Below, piece by piece: positions 14,338-22,933 of a stretch of DNA of 44,090 nt. Under the pieces are notes generated by a model. It was given only the letters and a program-made list of their open reading frames with translations. It searched no databases and was not told where the DNA came from. How positions within the stretch are numbered: the stretch's first letter is position 1; every line of letters begins with the position of its first letter. This stretch comes from Variovorax sp. KK3 (GTDB lineage Bacteria; Pseudomonadota; Gammaproteobacteria; Burkholderiales; Burkholderiaceae_C), in contig NZ_LYVO01000062.1 in NCBI RefSeq assembly GCF_001984055.1, forward strand, positions 1 to 44,090. Direction: 5' to 3'. The translations under genes and the position numbers were made by a program.

Positions 14338-16335
14338 TCAGGATGACCCGAAGGGCTGTACTTCCTGCCACCAGGCCAGCACCTGTTCGACCGATTGCTC
14401 GACCGAAAGCGAGGAGTTGTCCAGGAGACGGGCATCAGGCGCCGGCTTCAGCGGGGCGACAGCGCGGGAGGAGTCCCGCTTGTCGCGCGCTTCCAGGTCG
14501 GCGCGAAGACCGGCGAGTGTAGTCGAAATACCCTTTGAAATCAATTGCTTATATCGCCTCTCGGCGCGCTGCGCGGCGCTGGCCGTCAGGTAGACCTTGA
14601 GCGTGGCGTCGGGAAAGACCACCGTGCCCATGTCGCGCCCGTCGGCCACCAGGCCCGGCAGGCGGCGAAAGCTCTTCTGCAGGGTCAGCAGGGCTTCGCG
14701 CACGGCCGGCAGGGCCGAGACGCGGGAGGCGTCCATGCCGGCCGATTCGGTGCGGATGGCGTCTGTCACGTCCTCGCCGGCCAGCAGCACCTTGCCATCG
14801 CTGAAACGCAGCGGCAGGGTGCGGGCGAGTTCGGCGATGCGGGCTTCATGGGCTTCGTCGGCCTCGAAGCCTCGGCGGCGCATGGCCAGCCCGGTCACGC
14901 GGTAGAGGGAACCCGAATCGAGGTAGTGATAGCCGAGCGGAAAGGCGGTGGCCACGGCCAGTGTCCCCTTGCCCGAAGCGGTGGGGCCGTCGATGCAGAT
15001 CACCGGGACCTCGGCCGGCTCGGCGACCGAGAACAAGGTTTCGAAGTAATCCGGGAAGGTCTTGGCGACACAGTGCGGATCGAGGATGCGCACCGGCACG
15101 CCGGCCGGATTGAAAGCCGCCAGCGAAAAGCACATGGCCACGCGGTGGTCGTCGTAGGTGCGGATGGCGGCGGCGCGCCAGCCTGCTGCGTCGAGCGGGT
15201 GCACGCGGATGAAGTCGGGGCCGTCCTCCACCGTGGCGCCCAGCTTGCGCAGTTCCTGCGCCATGGCTTCGATGCGGTCGGTTTCCTTGACGCGCCAGCT
15301 CGCGATGTTGCGCAGCAGGCAAGGGCCGTCGGCGTACAGCGCCATCACCGCCAGGGTCATCGCCGCATCGGGGATGTGGTTGGCGTCGAGGTCGATGGCC
15401 CGCAGCGGCCAGGCACCGCGCGACACGGCCAGCCAATTGGGCCCACTCTCGATCGTCGCGCCCATCTGCCGCGCCGCGTCGACGAAGCGGATGTCGCCCT
15501 GGATCGAGTCGGCGCCGACCCCTTCGATGCGGATGCCCTCACCGCGGGCGATCGCGCCAAGGGCGATGAAATAGCTGGCCGAAGACGCATCGGCCTCGAC
15601 GTGGATGTGCCCTGGCGAGCGGTAGCGGCTGCCCGCCGGGATGACGAAGCGCTCCCAGCCCTCGCGTCGCACCGCGATGCCGAAGCGTGCGAGCAGGTTG
15701 AGGGTGATCTCGATGTACGGCTTGGAAATCAGCTCGCCGACCACCTCGATCGTGATGTCGCGACCCGCCGCGGCGAGCGGCAGCGCAAGAAGAAGCGCTG
15801 TGAGGAACTGGCTCGAAACGTCGCCGCGCACGCGGATCGGCGCGTCGAGCTGAAGCGCGTCGAGCGCAACCGGATGGATGGCCAGCGGCGGGTAGCCGGG
15901 ATTGCCGAGGTAGTCGATGCGGCAGCCCAACTGCACCAGGGCATCGACCAGGTCGCCGATCGGCCGCTCGTGCATGCGCGGCACGCCCGACAGTTCGAAT
16001 TCGCCACCCAGCAGCGCCAGTGCCGCGGTCAACGGCCGCATCGCCGTGCCGGCATTGCCGAGAAAGAGCTTGGCTTGGGCGGTCCGCAGCCGGCCGTCCA
16101 GGCCCTCGATGCGGAGCAAGCCGCCGTCCCGTTCGATGCCGCAGCCGAGCGCGGCCAGGGCGTCGAGCATGACCCGGGTGTCGTCCGAATCGAGCAGGTC
16201 GTGCACGGTGGTCGTGCCGCCGGCCAGCGCCGCCAGCAACAGCACCCGATTGGAGATGCTCTTGGAACCCGGCAGTAGCACCGTGCCTGAGGCGGCCGCG
16301 AGTGGCGGGAGGTCGAGAAAAGGAATGGAGAACAT
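14338..16335 (-). CDS. aroA-cmk: fused EPSP synthase and cytidylate kinase
   Basis: Encodes a 665-residue bifunctional protein. Residues 1 to about 440 are 3-phosphoshikimate 1-carboxyvinyltransferase, with LPGSKSISNR (22-30) and LGNAGTAMRPL (92-102); the latter is typical of glyphosate-sensitive class I enzymes. From about residue 444 a complete CMP kinase follows, starting VICIDGPTASGKGT (P-loop 450-458), with LDSGSLYR and the end of the domain at the stop. The linker is only a few residues (SVAEPAEVP). The first part makes EPSP for aromatic amino acids; the second phosphorylates CMP/dCMP. The start at 16335 lies two bases after the tyrA stop; the order tyrA-aroA-cmk-rpsA is the usual one, with the two middle genes merged. 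Confidence 0.95.
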   Translation of the reverse strand: MFSIPFLDLPPLAAASGTVLLPGSKSISNRVLLLAALAGGTTTVHDLLDSDDTRVMLDALAALGCGIERDGGLLRIEGLDGRLRTAQAKLFLGNAGTAMRPLTAALALLGGEFELSGVPRMHERPIGDLVDALVQLGCRIDYLGNPGYPPLAIHPVALDALQLDAPIRVRGDVSSQFLTALLLALPLAAAGRDITIEVVGELISKPYIEITLNLLARFGIAVRREGWERFVIPAGSRYRSPGHIHVEADASSASYFIALGAIARGEGIRIEGVGADSIQGDIRFVDAARQMGATIESGPNWLAVSRGAWPLRAIDLDANHIPDAAMTLAVMALYADGPCLLRNIASWRVKETDRIEAMAQELRKLGATVEDGPDFIRVHPLDAAGWRAAAIRTYDDHRVAMCFSLAAFNPAGVPVRILDPHCVAKTFPDYFETLFSVAEPAEVPVICIDGPTASGKGTLAVATAFPLGYHYLDSGSLYRVTGLAMRRRGFEADEAHEARIAELARTLPLRFSDGKVLLAGEDVTDAIRTESAGMDASRVSALPAVREALLTLQKSFRRLPGLVADGRDMGTVVFPDATLKVYLTASAAQRAERRYKQLISKGISTTLAGLRADLEARDKRDSSRAVAPLKPAPDARLLDNSSLSVEQSVEQVLAWWQEVQPFGSS

Positions 16336-16337
16336 CG

Positions 16338-17216
16338 TCAGTCGGGCGAAGCGGTGGTGCCTCGCTGCCATTGGCTGCGAGCGGTGCTTGCCGCTGCGAT
16401 GGCGTCTTCGAGGGCCTGCGCATCACCCGTGCTCATCATGGCTTCGAGTTGCGTGAGGGCGGTGCGGAAAGCCTGCGATTGCTGCAGCACCTGTTCGCGG
16501 TTGGCCAGCAGTACGTCGCGCCACATCGCCGGGTCGCCAGCGGCGATGCGCGTGAAGTCGCGAAAGCCGGGCCCGGCCAATTCCAGGAAACGCTGGCCTT
16601 CCGGATCGGCCGTGATGGCGTTGGTGAAGGCGAAGGCCAGCAAATGGGGCAGATGGCTGACGGCGGCGAAGGCGCGGTCATGGGCCTCGGGCGTCATGCT
16701 CACCACCTTGGCGCCGATACCGGTCCAGAGTTGCGTGGCGCGCTGCACATTGGAGCGCCGCGTGGCCTTGACCGGCGTCAGGACGACCTGGCGGCCCGCA
16801 TAGAGCGCTGCGTCGGCATGCTCGACGCCTGCGACTTCCTTGCCGGCGATCGGGTGCGCGGGGACGAAGCTGTTGAACTGGTCTTGCAGGCCGCGCCGGG
16901 CGGCCTCGATCACGTCGCCCTTGGTCGAGCCGACGTCCATCACCAGCATCTGGTCAGTGATGCCGTGGCGGATCGCCTTGAACGTGGCTTCCGAAGCGCC
17001 TACGGGCACGGCAATCAGCACCAGGTCGGCGCCCGACACCGCGAGCAGGGCGGACGGCGCGGCCACGTCGATCACGCCCAGCTGCCGTGCTCGCTCGGTG
17101 GTCGACGGCGACTTGCTGTAGCCGACCACGCGCTTGACCAGCTTGGCGCGTTTCAATGCCAAGGCAAACGAGCCGCCCATCAGGCCGCATCCCACCAAGC
17201 CCAACTGTTCGAACAT
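16338..17216 (-). CDS. tyrA: prephenate dehydrogenase
   Basis: Encodes a 292-residue prephenate dehydrogenase family protein. An N-terminal Rossmann fold shows GLVGCGLMGGSFA (6-18) for NAD(P) binding, then the catalytic region VDVGSTKG and FVPAHPIAGKE with the histidine that activates prephenate oxidation. A helical C-terminal dimerisation domain includes HDRAFAAVSHLPHLLAFA. It converts prephenate to 4-hydroxyphenylpyruvate for tyrosine. No fused chorismate mutase or ACT domain is present; the mutase is supplied by the neighbouring pheA. It follows pheA by 10 bases. Confidence 0.95.
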   Translation of the reverse strand: MFEQLGLVGCGLMGGSFALALKRAKLVKRVVGYSKSPSTTERARQLGVIDVAAPSALLAVSGADLVLIAVPVGASEATFKAIRHGITDQMLVMDVGSTKGDVIEAARRGLQDQFNSFVPAHPIAGKEVAGVEHADAALYAGRQVVLTPVKATRRSNVQRATQLWTGIGAKVVSMTPEAHDRAFAAVSHLPHLLAFAFTNAITADPEGQRFLELAGPGFRDFTRIAAGDPAMWRDVLLANREQVLQQSQAFRTALTQLEAMMSTGDAQALEDAIAAASTARSQWQRGTTASPD

Positions 17217-17226
17217 GGTGGCGGCC

Positions 17227-18348
17227 TCAGGCGGTGACGGGGTAGGCGCCGATGACCTTGTAGAACGCGCAGAGCTTGCGCAGTTCGCTGAGCGCGGCAG
17301 CCACGTTGGGCTGCGACGGATGGCCGTCGAGGTCGATGTAGAAGTAGTACTCCCACTGGCCGGTGCGCGCGGGGCGGGATTCGAAGCGCGTCATCGACAC
17401 GTCGTTCTGCTTCAGCGGCATCAGCAGGTCGTGTAACGCGCCCGGACGGTTGGGCACCGACACCACGAGGCTGGTGCAGTCTCTTCCCGAGGCCGGCGGC
17501 ATGGCCAGGGTCTGCGGCAGGCAGATGACGGCGAAGCGCGTGCGGTTGTACGAATCGTCCTGGATCGCGTGCGACACGATGTGCAGCCCGAAGCGGGTGG
17601 CGGCGCGTTCGCTCGCCAGGCTGGCCCAGGCCGGGTTGGTGGCGGACAGCCGGGCGCCTTCTGCGTTGCTGGACACCGCACGCCGCTCCGCATGGGGCAG
17701 GTGCTTGGACAGCCAGGTCTGGCATTGGGCCAACGCCTGCGGATGTGCCAGCACCGCCTCGATGCCCTCGAGCGAATTGCTGGTGCGCAGCAGATGGTGC
17801 CGCACCAGCAGGCTGACTTCGCCGACCACGTGCGTCGGGGAGTGCAGGAACAGGTCGAGCGAGCGGGTGACCACGCCCTCGGTGGTGTTCTCGACACCGA
17901 CCACGCCGTACTGGGCACTGCCGGCCGCCGTGGCATGGAAGACTTCGTCGAAGCTGGCGCAGTAGATCAGGTCGGCTGCGCCGCCGAAGTACTCGATGGC
18001 GGCTTGTTCGGTGAAGGTGCCCTCGGGGCCGAGCACGGCCACGCGTTGCGGCGATTCGAGCGCCAGGCAGGCCGACATGATCTCGCGCCAGATGGCCGCC
18101 ACGTGCAGCGACTTGAGCGGACCGTTGTTGCTGCGCTGCATCTTCTCGATGACCTGCGCTACGCGGTCAGGTCGGAAGAAGGGCGTGCCCTCGCGCTTCT
18201 TGATCTCGCCCACCAGCTCCGCCACGTGGGCGCGGCGATTGAGCAGGTCGAGCAGCTGCTGGTCGAGCGAATCGATCTGCACGCGCAGATCGGCGAGGCT
18301 TTGATTCGGGTCGGATGCGGGGGGCTGGGCAGAGGAGGGTGCGGTCAT
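17227..18348 (-). CDS. pheA: bifunctional chorismate mutase/prephenate dehydratase
   Basis: Encodes a 373-residue P-protein. An AroQ-type chorismate mutase is at about residues 17-105 (LADLRVQIDSLDQQLLDLLNRR). The prephenate dehydratase domain starts at VAVLGPEGTFTEQAA (about 103) and contains GVVGVENTTEGVV and TRFAVI. A C-terminal ACT regulatory domain (from about 295, SLVVSVPNRPGALHDLL, then ESRPAR) is the phenylalanine sensor. The enzyme takes chorismate to phenylpyruvate. It lies between serC and tyrA; a perfect palindrome spans the serC stop and part of the short gap before it. Confidence 0.96.
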   Translation of the reverse strand: MTAPSSAQPPASDPNQSLADLRVQIDSLDQQLLDLLNRRAHVAELVGEIKKREGTPFFRPDRVAQVIEKMQRSNNGPLKSLHVAAIWREIMSACLALESPQRVAVLGPEGTFTEQAAIEYFGGAADLIYCASFDEVFHATAAGSAQYGVVGVENTTEGVVTRSLDLFLHSPTHVVGEVSLLVRHHLLRTSNSLEGIEAVLAHPQALAQCQTWLSKHLPHAERRAVSSNAEGARLSATNPAWASLASERAATRFGLHIVSHAIQDDSYNRTRFAVICLPQTLAMPPASGRDCTSLVVSVPNRPGALHDLLMPLKQNDVSMTRFESRPARTGQWEYYFYIDLDGHPSQPNVAAALSELRKLCAFYKVIGAYPVTA

Positions 18349-18356
18349 CGGTCGGA

Positions 18357-18378
18357 TCGCATGCGTCTACGCATGCGA
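18357..18378. repeat. perfect palindrome across the serC stop
   Basis: Two 10-base arms (TCGCATGCGT at 18357-18366, its complement at 18369-18378) flank a two-base centre. The serC stop codon falls at the centre, and the left end reaches to nine bases before the pheA start codon. In RNA this would be a stable stem between the two cistrons; no T-run follows, so it is not a standard terminator. Confidence 0.6.
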
Positions 18379-19488
18379 CCGCTCGAATTCTCGCATGTAG
18401 TCCACCAGTGCCTGTACGCCCTCGAGGGGCATCGCGTTGTAGATGCTGGCCCGCATTCCGCCGACCGACTTGTGGCCCTTGAGCTGCAGCAGGCCGCGGT
18501 CGCGCGCCCCCGACAGAAAGTCATCGTTGCGGGTTTCGTCGACGAGGAAGAAAGGCACGTTCATGCGCGAACGGCAATCGGGCGAAACCTTGTTCTCGTA
18601 GAAAGGCGAGGCGTCGATGAAGTCGTAGAGCAGGCGCGCCTTCGCCTGGTTGCGCTGCTCCATCGCAGCGACGCCGGTCAACGCGCCTTCGCTCTGCTGC
18701 AGCAGCCACTGGAAGGTCAGGCCGGCGACGTAGATCGCCCAGGTTGGCGGCGTGTTGTACATGGACTGGTTGTCGGCCACCGTCCGGTAATTGAAGGCGC
18801 TCGGGCAGATATCGAGCGCGTGTCCGAGCAGGTCGTCGCGCACGATGACCAGCGTCAGGCCTGCCGGGCCGAGGTTCTTCTGCGCGCCGCCAAAGGCCAG
18901 GCCCACGCGTCGCCAGTCGACCGAACGCGATGCCACGTGAGACGAGAAATCGATGACCAGAGGCGCTTGGCTGCCGAGCGCGGCGAGGTCGGGCAGCGTC
19001 TGGAACTCGACGCCGTGGATCGTCTCGTTGGAGCAGATGTGCACGTAGGACGCGTCGGCCGAGAGCTCCCAGGTGGAGGGATCGGGCATCCGCGTGTGCT
19101 TGCTGTCGGCATTGGACGCGATCACCTTCGCCTGGCAATAGCGCTGCGCCTCCTTGTGCGACTTCACGCTCCAGCTGCCCGTGACGACGAAGTCGACTTG
19201 GCCGCCGCGGGAGAGGTTCATCGGCACGATGGCGTTTTCGCCCAGGCCGCCGCCTTGCATGAAGAGGACGTGGAAGTCCTCAGGCACCGCCAGCAGCTGA
19301 CGCAGGTCGGCTTCCGCTTGTGCGCAGATCGCGCCGAACTCCTTGCCGCGATGGCTCATCTCCATCACGCCCATGCCGCTGCCCTGCCAGTCGAGCATCT
19401 CGGCAGCGGCGCGCTGCAGCACCGCCTCCGGCATCGCGGCCGGGCCGGCGGAGAAGTTGTACGGGCGTCGACCCGCGCCCGTGCTCAC
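18367..19488 (-). CDS. serC: phosphoserine aminotransferase
   Basis: Encodes a 373-residue class V aminotransferase beginning at GTG 19488 (STGAGRRPYNFSAGPAAMPEAVL). The PNFSAGP-like opening is the family's signature, and the PLP lysine is in LAFGGAQKNLGPAGLT. It converts 3-phosphohydroxypyruvate to 3-phosphoserine for serine, and acts in pyridoxal phosphate synthesis. The GTG start overlaps the stop of the upstream DUF2059 gene (GTGA); no ATG exists before the conserved N-terminus, so this start is well supported. It heads the aromatic amino acid run. Confidence 0.95.
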   Translation of the reverse strand: MSTGAGRRPYNFSAGPAAMPEAVLQRAAAEMLDWQGSGMGVMEMSHRGKEFGAICAQAEADLRQLLAVPEDFHVLFMQGGGLGENAIVPMNLSRGGQVDFVVTGSWSVKSHKEAQRYCQAKVIASNADSKHTRMPDPSTWELSADASYVHICSNETIHGVEFQTLPDLAALGSQAPLVIDFSSHVASRSVDWRRVGLAFGGAQKNLGPAGLTLVIVRDDLLGHALDICPSAFNYRTVADNQSMYNTPPTWAIYVAGLTFQWLLQQSEGALTGVAAMEQRNQAKARLLYDFIDASPFYENKVSPDCRSRMNVPFFLVDETRNDDFLSGARDRGLLQLKGHKSVGGMRASIYNAMPLEGVQALVDYMREFERSHA

Positions 19489-20063
19489 TTCTTGGCGGGC
19501 GCCTTGGGCGCGGACTTGGCCGGCGGCGCAGAGCCCTCGGTCGGGGCGCCGAGCGCCTTGGCGACGTTGGTGTCGAGCGTGCGCATCTTGGGCTCGATGC
19601 TGGAGCGGGTTTCGGCGACCAGCTTTTCGGTCAGCGCGGTCTGCATCTTCGGGTTGAGTTCCTGGTACTTCTTGCTCAGTGGCGAGTTGATCCAGGCCAG
19701 CAGCTGACGGAGTTCGTCCTCGCTGAAGTTGTCGCGCAGGATCGGGCCCAGGGCGTCGGGCGCCAGCGCCACGGCCTTGTCGCGCACCAGCGGGTAGGCA
19801 TCGTCGAAGTACTTCTTGAGCTCTGCATCGGCTGCCTTGGCCGCGGCCTCGCGCTTCTCGGCCGGCACCTGGGTCTGCAGATACTGCGAGCCTGCCTGCG
19901 CGATGGGTGCGCTGGACTGCTCGACCAGGCCACGCGCGAGGGCTTCGATGCCAGGGCGCTGCAGATCGAGGAATTGCTTGACCATCGCCGCCTTGTCCTG
20001 GGCCATGGCCATCGAACTGCCGGCCACCGCCGCCGCGATGAGCGCGAACTTGAGTTTTTTCAC
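19485..20063 (-). CDS. secreted DUF2059 family protein
   Basis: Encodes a 192-residue protein with a signal peptide (MKKLKFALIAAAVAGSSMAMA) and a helical body matching DUF2059-type proteins (QLLAWINSPLSKKYQELNPKMQ is typical). Function is not known; a periplasmic location is expected. The C-terminus is a Lys/Ala/Pro-rich tail (PPAKSAPKAPAKK). The start is GTG at 20063, overlapping the gyrA stop, and its stop overlaps the serC start, so it is locked into the gyrA-serC transcript. GGAG lies eight bases before the start. Confidence 0.87.
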   Translation of the reverse strand: MKKLKFALIAAAVAGSSMAMAQDKAAMVKQFLDLQRPGIEALARGLVEQSSAPIAQAGSQYLQTQVPAEKREAAAKAADAELKKYFDDAYPLVRDKAVALAPDALGPILRDNFSEDELRQLLAWINSPLSKKYQELNPKMQTALTEKLVAETRSSIEPKMRTLDTNVAKALGAPTEGSAPPAKSAPKAPAKK

Positions 20064-22708
20064 TGAGGGTTCTCCGTTGAAGATGTTGAGGATGCGTCGT
20101 CGGCGCCGTTTTCGCCGTCCGCATTGGCATCGTTCTCGACGATGCGCTGCAGACCGCTGAGTTTGGCGCCCTCGTCGAGCCCGATCAGGGTGACGCCTTG
20201 TGTTGCGCGGCCGAGTTCGCGGATCTCCGCGACGCGGGTGCGCACCAGCACGCCCTTGTCGGTGATCAGCATGATCTCGTCGTCGGCGTGCACCAGGGTG
20301 GCGGCCACGACCTTGCCGTTGCGCTCGCTCTGTTGGATTGCAATCATGCCTTTGGTTCCCCTGCCATGACGCGTGTACTCGGTAATGCTTGTGCGTTTTC
20401 CGTAACCGTTTTCGGTGGCTGTCAGCACGCTCTGCTGTTCATCTTCAGCCACCAGCATGGCGATCACGCCCTGGCCGTCCTCCAGCATCATGCCGCGCAC
20501 GCCGCGGGCATTGCGGCCCATGGGGCGCACGTCGTTCTCGTCGAAACGAACGGCCTTGCCGCCATCGGAGAACAGCATCACGTCGTGCGCGCCGTCGGTC
20601 AGCGCGGCGCCGATCAGGTAGTCACCGGGGTCGAGGTCGACGGCGATGATGCCTGCCTTGCGCGGGTTGCTGAACTCGTCGAGCGCGGTCTTCTTGACCG
20701 TGCCCATCGACGTCGCCATGAACACATACTGATTGGCCGGGAAGGTGCGCTTCTCGCCGGTGAGCGGCAGCACGACGTTGATCTTCTCGCCTTCCTGCAG
20801 GGGGAACATGTTGACGATGGGTCGCCCGCGCGAGCCGCGCGAGCCTGCCGGCACCTCCCACACCTTGAGCCAATAGAGGCGGCCCCGGTTCGAGAAGCAC
20901 AGGATGTAGTCGTGCGTATTCGCGATGAAGAGCTGGTCGATCCAGTCGTCTTCCTTGGTCGCGGTGGCCTGCTTGCCGCGCCCGCCGCGCTTTTGCGCAC
21001 GGTATTCGCCCAGCGGCTGACTCTTGATGTAGCCGGAATGCGAAAGCGTCACCACCATGTCGGTGGGCGTGATCAGGTCTTCGGTGGACAGGTCGAAAGC
21101 GCTGTGCTCGACTTGGCTGCGCCGAACGCCCAGTTTGGTCTGACCAAATTCCTGCTTCAACGTGGTGAGCTCGTCGCCGATGATGGTCGAGACACGCTCG
21201 GGCTTGGCGAGGATGTCGAGCAGGTCGTCGATCTCGGACATCACCTCTTTGTACTCGGCGACGATCTTGTCCTGCTCCAGGCCCGTCAGGCGCTGCAGGC
21301 GCATCTGCAGGATTTCCTGGGCCTGCGTTTCCGAGAGGCGATACAGGCCATCGGCGCTGAGGCCGAACTCGCGTTCCAGTCCGTCGGGACGGTAGTCGTC
21401 GGCATTGACGACCCCGCCGTCGGCGCGCGTGCGCGTGAGCATTTCGCGCACCAGTTTGCTGTCCCAGCGCTGCTGCATCAGCTCTGCCTTTGCGACCGGA
21501 GGCGTCGGTGCGTTGCGGATGATGGCGATGAAGTCGTCGATGTTGGCCAGGGCGACCGCCAAGCCTTCCAGCACGTGGCCGCGCTCGCGCGCCTTGCGCA
21601 AGTTGAACACCGTGCGCCGCGTGACCACTTCGCGGCGATGCTGCAGGAAGACCTCCACCAGGTCTTTCAAGTTGCACAGCTTGGGCTGGCCGTCCACCAG
21701 CGCCACCATGTTGATGCCGAAGGTGTCCTGCAGCTGGGTCTGCTTGTAGAGGTTGTTCAGCACGACCTCGGGCACTTCGCCGCGCTTGAGTTCGACCACC
21801 AGGCGCATGCCCGACTTGTCGGACTCGTCCTGGATGTGGCTGATGCCCTCGATCTTTTTCTCATGGACCAGTTCGGCCATCCGCTCCTGCAGCGTCTTCT
21901 TGTTGACCTGGTAGGGGAGCTCGTCGACGATGATCGCTTGGCGCTGGCCGCGGTCGATGTCTTCGAAATGGCACTTGGCACGCATCACCACCTTGCCTCG
22001 GCCGGTGCGATAGCCGTCCTTGATGCCGTTGATGCCGTAGATGATCCCGGCGGTGGGGAAGTCGGGGGCCGGGATGATCTCCATGAGATCGTCGATGCCG
22101 GCGTCGGGATGGCGCAGCAGGTGCAGGCAGGCGTCGACCACCTCATTCAAGTTATGCGGCGGGATATTGGTCGCCATGCCGACGGCAATACCGCCCGATC
22201 CATTTACAAGCAAATTCGGAAGCTTGCTCGGCAATACGAGCGGCTCTTTCTCGCTGCCGTCGTAATTCGGGCCGAAATCGACTGTTTCTTTGTCGATATC
22301 GGCCAGCATTTCATGTGCAATCTTGGCCAGCCGAATTTCGGTGTAACGCATCGCCGCTGCGTTGTCGCCGTCCACCGATCCGAAATTGCCTTGCCCGTCC
22401 ACCAGCATGTGGCGCATCGAAAAGTCCTGCGCGAGCCGGACGATGGTGTCGTACACGGACTGGTCGCCGTGCGGGTGGTATTTGCCGATGACGTCCCCCA
22501 CGATACGCGCCGATTTCTTGTACGGCCGGTTCCAGTCGTTGTTGAGCTCGTGCATCGCATACAACACCCGCCGGTGCACCGGCTTCAGACCGTCTCTGGC
22601 GTCGGGGAGGGCGCGTCCGACGATCACGCTCATGGCGTAATCGAGGTAGCTGCGGCGCATTTCCTCTTCGAGGCTGATGGGCAGGGTTTCTTTGGCGAAC
22701 GAGGTCAT
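20060..22708 (-). CDS. gyrA: DNA gyrase subunit A
   Basis: Encodes an 882-residue GyrA. The breakage-reunion domain has the catalytic tyrosine at 122 (AAAMRYTEIRL). The C-terminal DNA-wrapping beta-pinwheel has the GyrA box as QKRGGRG. With GyrB it introduces negative supercoils. Numbering matches E. coli exactly in the quinolone-determining region, which reads HPHGDQSVYDTIVR: Gln83 and Ser84 replace the Ser83 and Ala84 of E. coli, while Asp87 is kept. The C-terminus ends in an acidic, Ser-rich tail (ENGADDASSTSSTENPQ). The gene is divergent from the OmpA-family gene across a 225-base gap. Confidence 0.97.
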   Translation of the reverse strand: MTSFAKETLPISLEEEMRRSYLDYAMSVIVGRALPDARDGLKPVHRRVLYAMHELNNDWNRPYKKSARIVGDVIGKYHPHGDQSVYDTIVRLAQDFSMRHMLVDGQGNFGSVDGDNAAAMRYTEIRLAKIAHEMLADIDKETVDFGPNYDGSEKEPLVLPSKLPNLLVNGSGGIAVGMATNIPPHNLNEVVDACLHLLRHPDAGIDDLMEIIPAPDFPTAGIIYGINGIKDGYRTGRGKVVMRAKCHFEDIDRGQRQAIIVDELPYQVNKKTLQERMAELVHEKKIEGISHIQDESDKSGMRLVVELKRGEVPEVVLNNLYKQTQLQDTFGINMVALVDGQPKLCNLKDLVEVFLQHRREVVTRRTVFNLRKARERGHVLEGLAVALANIDDFIAIIRNAPTPPVAKAELMQQRWDSKLVREMLTRTRADGGVVNADDYRPDGLEREFGLSADGLYRLSETQAQEILQMRLQRLTGLEQDKIVAEYKEVMSEIDDLLDILAKPERVSTIIGDELTTLKQEFGQTKLGVRRSQVEHSAFDLSTEDLITPTDMVVTLSHSGYIKSQPLGEYRAQKRGGRGKQATATKEDDWIDQLFIANTHDYILCFSNRGRLYWLKVWEVPAGSRGSRGRPIVNMFPLQEGEKINVVLPLTGEKRTFPANQYVFMATSMGTVKKTALDEFSNPRKAGIIAVDLDPGDYLIGAALTDGAHDVMLFSDGGKAVRFDENDVRPMGRNARGVRGMMLEDGQGVIAMLVAEDEQQSVLTATENGYGKRTSITEYTRHGRGTKGMIAIQQSERNGKVVAATLVHADDEIMLITDKGVLVRTRVAEIRELGRATQGVTLIGLDEGAKLSGLQRIVENDANADGENGADDASSTSSTENPQ

Positions 22709-22895
22709 GGGTGGCGTGCTGACGGCGGCAAACCGGAAATTTTACGCCGTCGACGGTGTCGTGCCGCCGCAACAGAAGCCCGGGATTCCGCCTCCGTCCT
22801 ACGCTTCCAGGGCGGCTCACGGGCGGTTTGCCAACTATCCCATGGCACAATCGCCTCAACGTTTTGGGTGGTGGTCACTTAAAGCGTCCTTGATT

Positions 22896-22917
22896 CGCAG
22901 CGCGGCTGCGGCTTTTT
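22896..22917 (+). promoter_or_regulatory. hairpin with T-run in the leader of the OmpA-family gene
   Basis: CGCAGC (22896-22901), three loop bases and GCTGCG (22905-22910) are followed by GCTTTTT. It lies just before the ribosome-binding site AGAGGAGAACC of the OmpA-family gene. It resembles a small terminator or an mRNA-stabilising 5' stem. In the rest of the 22709-22933 gap I could not assign convincing promoter hexamers for either gene. Confidence 0.45.
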
Positions 22918-22933
22918 CCCCAAGAGGAGAACC

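Noticed and set aside
20198..22882. Long plus-strand open frame opposite gyrA
   Set aside because: It mirrors the gyrA reading frame, and the translated text shows only low-complexity His/Val/Leu mixtures.
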